Assembly (NCBI GenBank): GCA_029856295.1
Contig: JAHQWS010000223.1
Coordinates: 1-29,612, forward strand
Reading direction: 5' to 3'
DNA length: 29,612 bases
Source: Promethearchaeia archaeon
GTDB lineage: Archaea; Asgardarchaeota; Lokiarchaeia; Sigyniarchaeales; SOKP01
Shown here in pieces: positions 8,687 through 16,402 of the stretch. Positions within the stretch are counted from its first letter, which is position 1; each line of letters opens with the position of its first letter. A program made the position numbers and the translations under genes. The notes beneath the pieces are model-generated. The model searched no databases and was not told where the DNA came from. It saw only the letters and a program-made list of their open reading frames with translations.

Positions 8687-9820
8687 CTATTTAACAACAA
8701 TTTCCTTATCTAAGCTAGACAATCGTTCACATCCTTTAGATTTAACTCTATAACAATCTTCAATGCCGACTAATCCTTGACCTCTTACACTTAACCATAC
8801 TTCTATATCAAGGACCATATTTTCTTCAAAAGGCACATCATATGATTCTATAGCGCTAAAAAGATGTGCTTCTTCACATTCTAATCCAATACTATGCCCT
8901 GTAATTAAATAAAATCCCCTTTTAGTTATTGATTTTAAATATGCTTGAGCTTCTTTATATAATTCACCAGAACTCTTGCCAACTTCTAAGTTATCAACAC
9001 AAAATTCCTGCAATTGAATCATAACATCCATTGCTTCTTTAGCTTTTTTAGGTATTTCACCAACTACTACTCCTCTACTAATGTCAGAAACATACCCTTT
9101 CCAAACCGCTCCGAAATCGAATCTAACAATATCATTGGGAGTGACTGGGATTCCTGTACCTGGTGCTTCAGGATCTGAAGGACCAATGTTCTGTGTGAGA
9201 TGATCCCATCCTTCTGCTCCTTCATCGACTATAGTTCGACGAGCGATTTGCAGCAATTCTGTATCAAGAACATTTAATTCTGTAGCATCTATACACGCCT
9301 GAATTGCTTTATCAGCAATTTCTGTAGATCTCTTTATCCGTCGCACTTCTTCCTCTGTTTTTACAAGCCGCATATCAATAAATGCTCGATCTCCATTAAC
9401 TATCTTTGCGTTAGGGAATTCTCTTTTTAATGCATCGTACTGATAAAACGGCATAAATGATTCAATTCCAATAGTTTTGTTGGATAAATCCCATTCGTTT
9501 ACTTTTTTTAGGAGAAGTTTTGTCGCTGCATTAAGCGAACCAACTCGAAAAACCTCACTTGGGGCAATCCATGAAAATTCTTCAACACTATCATATAACG
9601 ACCATACTAGTGCACTCTCTTCCCCATCTCTGCGAACTAAACCTAAAAAAGGATATTGATTCTGTAATACATATAAAATTGGATTTGGAGCAACATGTAA
9701 TACTGGCAATCCTGTCAAATAAAAAACATTAACAGGTGTGGAAGCAATTAGTAAATCAATATCATGTTTAGTTAAAATTTCATTTGCTTTATCTTTATTA
9801 TAACCAATTTGGTTTGCCAT
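8687..9820 (-). CDS. M24-family metallopeptidase (Xaa-Pro dipeptidase / creatinase fold)
   Basis: A 377-residue protein with an N-terminal creatinase-type domain (about 10-140) and a C-terminal pita-bread domain. All five M24 metal ligands are present: D235 (FDFG), D246 (VSDISR), H309 (ITGHS), E340 (LDIE) and E354 (GIEDCY). The family includes Xaa-Pro peptidases and creatinase-like hydrolases; full ligand retention favours a metal-dependent peptidase, while co-transcription with an SDR could mean a small amide substrate. It is the first gene of a minus-strand group with the SDR and PHP genes, divergent from the Gfo/Idh gene across 143 nt that would hold both promoters. Confidence 0.82.
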   Translation of the reverse strand: MANQIGYNKDKANEILTKHDIDLLIASTPVNVFYLTGLPVLHVAPNPILYVLQNQYPFLGLVRRDGEESALVWSLYDSVEEFSWIAPSEVFRVGSLNAATKLLLKKVNEWDLSNKTIGIESFMPFYQYDALKREFPNAKIVNGDRAFIDMRLVKTEEEVRRIKRSTEIADKAIQACIDATELNVLDTELLQIARRTIVDEGAEGWDHLTQNIGPSDPEAPGTGIPVTPNDIVRFDFGAVWKGYVSDISRGVVVGEIPKKAKEAMDVMIQLQEFCVDNLEVGKSSGELYKEAQAYLKSITKRGFYLITGHSIGLECEEAHLFSAIESYDVPFEENMVLDIEVWLSVRGQGLVGIEDCYRVKSKGCERLSSLDKEIVVK

Positions 9821-9963
9821 GTTTAATCATCAAAATTATCTTAATATTAAAGAAATTTAATTTTTGTAAAGAGTATTTACTTAATTATTTTATCAATGAA
9901 GAGTGATTAATCCTTAAAAAGGGGCTTGGTAATTTATTTATTCATTAATTCAATTTCATTATT

Positions 9964-11091
9964 ATGGATATAGTCAAATTTGGTATTATAGGATTGGGTG
10001 GAGCTTGGGCATTTCATAGTGCGGGAACTAGAAATATAAAAAAAATAAAGTTTATTTCTTGTTATGACATTAATGAAAAGGCGGCAAAAAGAACGGCTCA
10101 AAAATATAAAATGGATTATTATTCCGAATTACATAAATTTCTGAATAGCGATATAGACGCTGTTTTAATTATGGTTCCACATTATCTCCATGAAGAAATG
10201 GTAGTCGCAGCTGCTGAAGCTGAAAAACACGTCCTTTGTGAAAAACCTATGGCTACTACGCTTGAAGGATGTGATCAAATGATAAATGCCACACAAAAAG
10301 CTGGAGTTAAGTTTATGATTGCTGAAAACCATAGATTTTTACCTGCTCATAAGTATATAATGGAGGCAGTTCAAAAAGGATTAATAGGAAATGTTTCTTT
10401 GATTCGCTCATATGAAGGTGTAAATGAGATTCCAGGATTAATGCGAGAAGGATTTTGGAAAGGGCATCCTATAATGGCGGGAGGTGGCTCATTAATGGAT
10501 ATGGGCGCTCATAAATTCGCAACAATGAATTGGATATTAAATGATGAAGTTGAAACGGCATATAGCTGGATAACAAAACAATGTACTACTTTACAGGAAA
10601 AGGCTGAAGATAATGCCATGATGTTTTTGAAGTTTAGAAAGGGTGCCGTTGCAGATGTGGTTGTAAGTTTTGTTGTAAGAACTACACCCACAAATCAAAT
10701 TGAAGTGTATGGCACAAAGGGCACAATTTTAGAAGATCATTCATGGGAAAAACCTGTAAAAATCTTTTCCAGCAGTAAAGAGATGGGTGAAAAAAAAAAT
10801 AAATGGTATGAACCTGTGATTGAACATAGTCCATTTCCAAAATATTATGAGATTTCATCGCGAATTGAAGATGAATACTTTGCAGACTGTATTTTAGAGG
10901 ATCACGATCCAGAATTTACTCCAAAACACGCAAAAGAAGCAATTACTACTGTTTTAATGGGTTATTTATCTGCCAAAAGAGGGGTTACGGTAACTCGTGA
11001 TGATTTAATGGCAGTATTTAAGAAAGAGGGTACAAGAAGCATTTTAGAAGGATTAGAAAATTATGTACAAAACAATTATTGTGGAGAGTAG
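9964..11091 (+). CDS. Gfo/Idh/MocA family oxidoreductase
   Basis: A 375-residue NAD(P)-dependent sugar or inositol dehydrogenase of typical length. The N-terminal Rossmann segment FGIIGLGGAW (6-15) is a variant of GxGxxG, EKPMATT at 93-99 carries the conserved Lys, and H183 in GGGSLMDMGAHK is the usual catalytic-region His. Family members oxidise or epimerise cyclic sugars and inositols, which fits the carbohydrate setting. There is no obvious ribosome site; an AT-rich box at 9931-9942 about 28 nt upstream of the ATG suggests a leaderless transcript. It is a single gene, convergent with the lipid cluster after a 29-nt gap. Confidence 0.83.
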   Translation: MDIVKFGIIGLGGAWAFHSAGTRNIKKIKFISCYDINEKAAKRTAQKYKMDYYSELHKFLNSDIDAVLIMVPHYLHEEMVVAAAEAEKHVLCEKPMATTLEGCDQMINATQKAGVKFMIAENHRFLPAHKYIMEAVQKGLIGNVSLIRSYEGVNEIPGLMREGFWKGHPIMAGGGSLMDMGAHKFATMNWILNDEVETAYSWITKQCTTLQEKAEDNAMMFLKFRKGAVADVVVSFVVRTTPTNQIEVYGTKGTILEDHSWEKPVKIFSSSKEMGEKKNKWYEPVIEHSPFPKYYEISSRIEDEYFADCILEDHDPEFTPKHAKEAITTVLMGYLSAKRGVTVTRDDLMAVFKKEGTRSILEGLENYVQNNYCGE

Positions 11092-11120
11092 TAAAATCTC
11101 AAATATTTCGATTTCGAATT

Positions 11121-11945
11121 TTAAATTTTTTGGAAAGTTCTTTTATTTTTAGAAGATTTAGCAGTGTCTTTAATTGCATCAATTATGACTTTCAATGATG
11201 TTCCATTGTCGTTCATTAGATTATTTTCTAAAAACGTGCCCATTACAATAATATCGGCGCCTGCCTCCACGAAAGTCGCAGCATCTTCCTTAGTTTGAAC
11301 TCCGCCTCCGGCAATTATAGGTATATTCAAAACTTGCGAGCATAACTTAATTATTTCTGGAGGAATACTATTTCCACCGGAACCTGCTTCTAAATATATG
11401 AGTTTAAATCCGAACATTTCTGCTGCTAACGAGTAAGCGGCAGTTAATTTTGGTTTATTTCTGGGAAGAAGCTTAGCATCCGAAATCCACCCAGCGGAAG
11501 CACCTGGTTCAATTATAAGATACCCCATTGAAATATATTCAAGACCTGCCATCTTAACCAAATAAGAGCCAAGAGCTTGGTATCCTATGAAAAAATAAGG
11601 ATTATTAGAGTTTAACACAGACATGAAGAGAATAGCATCGGCTTTCTTGGAAACATTCGCAAATCCTCCAGGAAAGATGATTATTGGCACTTCAACATCT
11701 TTTTTAATTAATTCTATTGTTTTATCTACATAAACTTGATCGAAAGCTGTACTTCCCCCTACTAAGATGGCGTCCGTTCCCGCTTGTTCAGCTAATATTG
11801 CCATTTTAGCGGCTTTACTCGGGCTTTGTCGAAAAGGGTCTGGATCTATTAATGAGAAATGCAAAGCTCCATCTTGATTAAGTTTATTAATAATATACTC
11901 ATATGTAGTATTTTTGGTCTCATTATTTAATACTATATCAACCAT
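11121..11945 (-). CDS. geranylgeranylglyceryl phosphate synthase
   Basis: Catalyses the first committed step of archaeal ether-lipid synthesis: geranylgeranyl diphosphate plus sn-glycerol-1-phosphate to GGGP. The 274-residue TIM barrel shows HFSLIDPDP with Mg-binding Asp at 34 and 36, VGGS at 62-65, YLEAGSGG, GGGVQT and VMGTF phosphate-binding loops, all typical of PcrB/GGGPS proteins; its length fits the archaeal enzymes. The start is the ATG at 11945: AAGGAG (plus-strand 11952-11957) lies exactly 6 nt before it, whereas an in-frame ATG at 11960 would place that site inside the gene. It follows the geranylgeranyl reductase gene after 33 nt. This gene is strong evidence that the host is an archaeon. 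Confidence 0.93.
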   Translation of the reverse strand: MVDIVLNNETKNTTYEYIINKLNQDGALHFSLIDPDPFRQSPSKAAKMAILAEQAGTDAILVGGSTAFDQVYVDKTIELIKKDVEVPIIIFPGGFANVSKKADAILFMSVLNSNNPYFFIGYQALGSYLVKMAGLEYISMGYLIIEPGASAGWISDAKLLPRNKPKLTAAYSLAAEMFGFKLIYLEAGSGGNSIPPEIIKLCSQVLNIPIIAGGGVQTKEDAATFVEAGADIIVMGTFLENNLMNDNGTSLKVIIDAIKDTAKSSKNKRTFQKI

Positions 11946-11978
11946 ATATATCTCCTTCATTAGTAATTACATTTTAAT

Positions 11979-13358
11979 TTAACCATAGGTCATTTTCTCT
12001 ACTTTTTCGTAGATTTCAATTGTTTTAATTTTCCAAACCTCAAATTGTTCAATATTTTTTGGAAAATTTTTGTAATGTTTAATAATTTCATTCATCCTTA
12101 TTCTTAGGTAATTTAAATCGAGCATTAATTTAGGATTCGCTATACCTTTAATTGCTTTCGTAGCAATACTTAATAAGGATAAATCTAAACTTCCGGTAGA
12201 GGATATCTGCAAAATTTCTTCACCAGATAACAATTCTCTTTCTAAACCAAAATTTAATGAATTATTCGAAAGTTTTTGAAGAACTCGTCTTAATAAATCT
12301 AGAGCTGCGAACTCTGCTCCAATACCTGTCATGATTTCATAATTAAAATCCCATAATTTTTGTATTGAAAGATTTTCTTGTTCAATAGCTTCAGCTGCGG
12401 TATTAGCGGCATAAAATCCAGCCCTCATTGAAGGATCAATTCCTCCCCCATGAATTGGATTAACATGGCATGCAGCATCACCAATTAACATAAAACCATT
12501 ATCAGCACACGACCATATTGGTCTTCGTATAGGAGCAACTCCACCTCCAGAGGATAATATTTCATAATTGGATGTTTTAATAAAATTTTTGAAAACATTT
12601 TTTTGATATAACTCCTTCACTTTTCCCCGATAATCCATAAAAACTCCTAAACCGATATTAAGAGAGAATTTATTTTTAGGGAAATACCAAATATAACCTC
12701 CAGGTGCTTTTTCTTGGTCCAAAATTATTGAAATAAATTCTGGATCCATGACCTCTTGATCTTCTTTCGGAAATTTAATAATTTCTCTATAACATAAAAT
12801 GGCATCTTCTTTTGAAATCTCTCTTTCAATTAAAGGATTTTTAGCCTGTTTTCTTAATGGTGTATTAAAACCACTCGCATCTATTACTATTTTAGCATTC
12901 AGATCTAGTTTTTCACTATTCTTTAAACGGACTTTTAAACCCGAGACAAAATTATCTTTATAAAGCAAATCCAACGCCATTGTGTTATCTAAAAACTGCT
13001 TAACACCTGCATCAAGGGCTTCGCTTAAAAGTCTTTGTCCAAATTCTAATCTATTTACAATATACCCTACTTGTTTTGGATCTATTAATGTTAAACATTT
13101 TTTCATATTAGGAGGATAGAGTTTTGCCCCTTTTATATAACAAGATAATTCATCACCTTGGGGCGGATTTATATTTAAGATTCCAAAAATTTCTGAGCCA
13201 ACAGCGTCGCCACAAATTTTATCGCCTATCTGGTTCCCATCTTTTCTGTCAATAAGACAAACATCTAAGCCTTTTTGAGCGGCAAACCGGGCAGCTGTAG
13301 TTCCACCAGTACCGGCTCCAACAACGATTACATCAAAAGATTTTTGTAGATTTTCCAT
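11979..13358 (-). CDS. geranylgeranyl reductase family, FAD-dependent (archaeol saturation)
   Basis: Probably reduces the double bonds of geranylgeranyl chains of archaeal lipids (digeranylgeranylglycerophospholipid reductase type). The 459 residues carry the FAD Rossmann motif GAGTGG (14-19), the family signature DKICGDAVG (46-54), and the second FAD motif GFMLIGDAACHVNPIHGGGI. A longer C-terminal helical region of about 130 residues is normal for the family. It is flanked by GGGPS downstream (33 nt) and a polyprenol-kinase-like gene upstream (45 nt), which strengthens the lipid assignment over a chlorophyll or menaquinone reductase. A long T-tract on the coding strand just upstream (13381-13400) may mark its own promoter region or an attenuator. 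Confidence 0.88.
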   Translation of the reverse strand: MENLQKSFDVIVVGAGTGGTTAARFAAQKGLDVCLIDRKDGNQIGDKICGDAVGSEIFGILNINPPQGDELSCYIKGAKLYPPNMKKCLTLIDPKQVGYIVNRLEFGQRLLSEALDAGVKQFLDNTMALDLLYKDNFVSGLKVRLKNSEKLDLNAKIVIDASGFNTPLRKQAKNPLIEREISKEDAILCYREIIKFPKEDQEVMDPEFISIILDQEKAPGGYIWYFPKNKFSLNIGLGVFMDYRGKVKELYQKNVFKNFIKTSNYEILSSGGGVAPIRRPIWSCADNGFMLIGDAACHVNPIHGGGIDPSMRAGFYAANTAAEAIEQENLSIQKLWDFNYEIMTGIGAEFAALDLLRRVLQKLSNNSLNFGLERELLSGEEILQISSTGSLDLSLLSIATKAIKGIANPKLMLDLNYLRIRMNEIIKHYKNFPKNIEQFEVWKIKTIEIYEKVEKMTYG

Positions 13359-13403
13359 TTTCTCAGTTTTTAAATAAAAAAATATAAAAAAAAAATTAAA
13401 ATT

Positions 13404-14153
13404 TCACAAATAGACAAAAGTCAAAAGATATATAATTATAGTAGAAAATATTGGAACTGTTAAGTCATCATATGTTGATGGGCTTAATATTTCAATAATA
13501 GTCGCCAATAAAGCAGTAATAAATGCATAAAGAAATATGATATCCCAAGTTAATGGAATCTGGGTTAACGGATTAAAAAGCCCAAAATACCAAAATGAAC
13601 CGAGGCATAAAAGGAAGGAAAAAGTGAACATTGTTGTTGAGCCTAAAACCGTTCTTTTCCCGGTCCATGGAAGTTTCAACGATATCTTACCATAACGTTT
13701 TCCAACAACTGAGGCCATAGTATCAGCAATTATCATTATAAGTATACCTGCCATCGGAAAATACAATTGGTGGGGAGCAAAGATGACAAAAACGGTAACA
13801 AGAATAGTTATTGAAAGACAGTAGTTAAAAGGTCCTTGGAGGAATTTTCGTTTCAATTGTTCTTCCTCTTCTTCGCCAATAGAATCATATAGATCTTTTA
13901 GTGTTTTAACTTTAGATTCTTTTGAACTAAAAAACACCAGAACAGTGAGAGAACCTGCTATCAGTATGGAGAAAGCAGGATAAGTAAAAAAAGGCGTAAC
14001 CAATATGCTGAGACCGGCTAATAAATGGACAGTTTTGCGGGCAGTAAATTTTGAAATTTTATCTCTCTTTTTCAATTGCACAGGAATTATAATTGTCAAA
14101 ACTACGTACATATATGTCAATAATACAAGGATTAGGTCGTTAAGTAGTGTCAT
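13404..14153 (-). CDS. dolichol/phytol kinase-like integral membrane protein (SEC59/DGK1/VTE5 family)
   Basis: A 249-residue membrane protein with roughly seven hydrophobic segments and a charged insert (residues about 77-105, SKESKVKTL...GEEEEEQLKRK). Motifs typical of CTP-dependent polyprenol and diacylglycerol kinases are visible: RKTVHLLAG (39-47), ADTMASVVGKRYGK and TGKRTVLGSTTMF in the middle, and YDDLTVPI near the C terminus. The family phosphorylates dolichol, phytol, farnesol or diacylglycerol and is distantly related to CDP-lipid synthases. Its place at the head of a lipid operon suggests a geranylgeraniol or polyprenol kinase, or a step in lipid head-group activation. A TATA-like CTTTTAAAAA on the minus strand (plus 14197-14206) may drive it. 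Confidence 0.75.
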   Translation of the reverse strand: MTLLNDLILVLLTYMYVVLTIIIPVQLKKRDKISKFTARKTVHLLAGLSILVTPFFTYPAFSILIAGSLTVLVFFSSKESKVKTLKDLYDSIGEEEEEQLKRKFLQGPFNYCLSITILVTVFVIFAPHQLYFPMAGILIMIIADTMASVVGKRYGKISLKLPWTGKRTVLGSTTMFTFSFLLCLGSFWYFGLFNPLTQIPLTWDIIFLYAFITALLATIIEILSPSTYDDLTVPIFSTIIIYLLTFVYL

Positions 14154-14302
14154 TTTCTAAACCATTAAATTTGTGTTAATTCAGTGAAAAGTTGGTTTTT
14201 TAAAAGGCTTATCCGATTAATAATCAATTTTTGGTGAGAAAGTTATGAATCATTTTAAACCATTCGATTAAGAATAAATGATAAATTTTAATACATCAAC
14301 CC

Positions 14303-14312
14303 CTATATAGTA
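14303..14312 (+). promoter_or_regulatory. TATA box of the second URO-D gene, leaderless spacing
   Basis: CTATATAGTA is centred about 25 nt before the ATG at 14332, and there is no ribosome site between them. This is the geometry of an archaeal leaderless promoter. Confidence 0.4.
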
Positions 14313-14331
14313 TTAATAAATTCTGTTTTAA

Positions 14332-15540
14332 ATGGTGTTGGTTATAAATTCAATTGAACGTGTGAAAGCAGCTCTTAATTTTGAAGGTCCGGACAAGGCT
14401 CCTATTTGGAGAGCTTTTAGCTCTTGCGAAGGGGATGTATTCACAATGTTTAGAATGCCTTCGAAGCACTGGCAGCCGGGGCATTATAAAAATGAAAAAG
14501 GTTTATTTCCCTATGCTGGTGATGATTCTATTATTAAGGCAAAACTATGGACCTGGGATAGACCCGAATGGGCACAATCACCTGAATTCGATAAATGGCT
14601 TGAAATAATACTCAGAGAGGAAATAGACGAGTGGGGTACGATTTGGAAACGGGCAGGAGTTGTTACTATGGGCCATCCTAGTAGACCAACTTTACTGGAT
14701 TATAAAAAATTAGATGATTATATTAAAAGATATACACCTTACTATGAAGATAAAGATAGTTATTCATTTTTTATTAAATTAAAAAACACTATGGGACAAG
14801 ATAAATATTGGATGTGTTCCTTAAATCTGGGACCTTTCCAAATGGCAGCTAATATGAGAGAATTTTCAGAATTGCTCATAGATCATAAGAGAAATACACA
14901 AAATTTAAAACATCTATTGGAATACATTACTGAACAATTTATTATCTTTGAAAAGATGTGGGTAAGATATAATGCAGAACCCCATGGATTCATATTATAT
15001 GATGATTTAGGAGAGCAGGCCGGGCCTTTTTTTAGTCCGAAAATGTTTAAAGAATTTTGGGAACCCGTTTATATACCTCTTATTGAAACCGCCCATGATC
15101 TCGGCTGTAATTTTCATCTGCATTGCTGCGGGAAGATTGAACGTATAATATCTCTACTAATTGAATGGGGGTTAGATGCTCTGGAACTTGACAGCCCCCG
15201 AATGACAGGATACCCTGATTTAAATCAATTCCGGGGAAAAATTATGATGTGGGGTTGTGTAAATATTCAGTCGATTTACCCCCTAAATACGCCGGGAGAA
15301 GTTGAAAGAGAAGTATGGCATATGGTCCGCAATCTTGGAACTTCTAGAGGGGGTTTTGGTGCTTATTTCTACCCGCAGGAAAATCACATAATAGTCTCAA
15401 AAGAAAATATTAAGGCATTTACAACAGGATTAGAAAAATACGGCGAGTATTCAAAAATACCAGAGCATTGGTGGACATACCTGGTTCCAACGGATTGGAG
15501 AGATAATGAGGTCCCTTCTCTCCCACCGATGATGGACTAA
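14332..15540 (+). CDS. URO-D family protein, second copy, methyltransferase-like
   Basis: A 402-residue URO-D-fold protein. It shows RVKAALNFEGPDKAPI at the N terminus, LYDDLGEQAGPFFSPKMF (residues 222-239), FHLHCCGK at 261-268 with H262, H264, C265 and C266, and a closing ENHIIVSKENIKAF. The His/Cys cluster resembles the zinc site of corrinoid methyltransferases better than the protein at 2266 does, but the downstream GCG cysteine of MtaA-like enzymes is not seen. Sequences of this type recur in sugar-utilisation loci of bacteria, with unproven function. It is a single-gene unit, with a TATA box about 25 nt upstream, and is convergent with the TetR gene (21-nt gap). It shares little with the first URO-D protein beyond the fold motifs. 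Confidence 0.72.
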   Translation: MVLVINSIERVKAALNFEGPDKAPIWRAFSSCEGDVFTMFRMPSKHWQPGHYKNEKGLFPYAGDDSIIKAKLWTWDRPEWAQSPEFDKWLEIILREEIDEWGTIWKRAGVVTMGHPSRPTLLDYKKLDDYIKRYTPYYEDKDSYSFFIKLKNTMGQDKYWMCSLNLGPFQMAANMREFSELLIDHKRNTQNLKHLLEYITEQFIIFEKMWVRYNAEPHGFILYDDLGEQAGPFFSPKMFKEFWEPVYIPLIETAHDLGCNFHLHCCGKIERIISLLIEWGLDALELDSPRMTGYPDLNQFRGKIMMWGCVNIQSIYPLNTPGEVEREVWHMVRNLGTSRGGFGAYFYPQENHIIVSKENIKAFTTGLEKYGEYSKIPEHWWTYLVPTDWRDNEVPSLPPMMD

Positions 15541-15561
15541 TGTTCAATTCTATTTTTTAGT

Positions 15562-16242
15562 TTATTCATTATTAATACGGCTTCTTTCTAAACGATCTCG
15601 AATTTCTCTTAATATATATTTTCGATATTTCTTAGCAGATAGTGTATAGAAATCTCCGGTAATAGGTTCTGTAATTTTATTCTGTAATTTCAGATCCGCT
15701 TCAACTTTGGCTGCTCCAAATAGATGAGCATATAAACTATAAAAAAGCTCAACTGCGGTACTTCTATTTATTTCTTCAGCTTCTACAGCTTTTTTTGTTA
15801 TTTTTAAAATCATTTTTGTTAATTGAAATGGTTTGTATGATTTTTCTAAAGGCCCCAGTTTTTTAGATGGGGGAGCAGAAATTAAGTACATTAACTGAAA
15901 TCTTTTATAATCAACACTCGAAAATTCAAGAAAATATTCTGAAATTTTATAGAATAGTTCAGTATAAGAACCTTGATGTTCATTGATTATTTTTTTGAGG
16001 CCTTCCAAATATTCATTATAGTATTTAGTTCTAATGGCAATCCATAATTCCCTTTTACTCTTCACATAATTATAGAGATTTGGTTGCGTCATACCTAATT
16101 TTTGAGCTAAAGCTCGTGTACTAAACCCATGTGTACCATATTTAACGAACATTTCCTTGCCCTCTTCTAAAATTCTATCAAACTGTTCTGCTTTTTTCTC
16201 CGGACTTCGAGCTCTTGTTTTTTTTTTTGGTTTATTCAACAA
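15562..16242 (-). CDS. TetR-family transcriptional regulator
   Basis: A 226-residue protein with a TetR N-terminal helix-turn-helix: FSTRALAQKLGMTQPNLYNYVKSKRELW at about residues 41-68 is a textbook match, preceded by the RILEEGKEMFVKYG helix. The C-terminal part, helical, would bind a small-molecule ligand. It is divergent from the GPH symporter at 16403 across 160 nt, so it most likely represses that symporter and the sulfatases after it, responding to the imported compound. The start is uncertain: the first candidate is TTG (16242), the frame stays open upstream with no ATG, and no ribosome site is visible. The basic N-terminal tail (KPKKKTRARSPEKK) could add DNA affinity. Confidence 0.85.
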   Translation of the reverse strand: MLNKPKKKTRARSPEKKAEQFDRILEEGKEMFVKYGTHGFSTRALAQKLGMTQPNLYNYVKSKRELWIAIRTKYYNEYLEGLKKIINEHQGSYTELFYKISEYFLEFSSVDYKRFQLMYLISAPPSKKLGPLEKSYKPFQLTKMILKITKKAVEAEEINRSTAVELFYSLYAHLFGAAKVEADLKLQNKITEPITGDFYTLSAKKYRKYILREIRDRLERSRINNE

Positions 16243-16402
16243 ATAATCATCTATGGTTTGGAATTTTCTTCTTAATGAATAAATATGTAAAATTTAAAAA
16301 AAGTTATTATATTTCATTCAAATTTTTCTCCTAATTTTAAAAAAATATATTTATCCTTTCATGATATAAATATTAGTAAAAATAAATTTTCAGCAAGATA
16401 TC
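16243..16402. promoter_or_regulatory. divergent promoter/operator region between tetR-type gene and symporter
   Basis: A 160-nt AT-rich gap between divergent genes. GATATAAATATT (16363-16374) is a plausible TATA box for the plus-strand symporter about 35 nt downstream; AAAAATATATTTATCC (16341-16356) is an alternative. I could not fix an operator: no clean inverted repeat stands out above the AT background. Confidence 0.35.

Noticed and set aside
11943..11960. Upstream ATG (11960) as the GGGPS start
   Set aside because: The AAGGAG just after it is ideally placed for the ATG at 11945, and would be coding if the upstream ATG were used.
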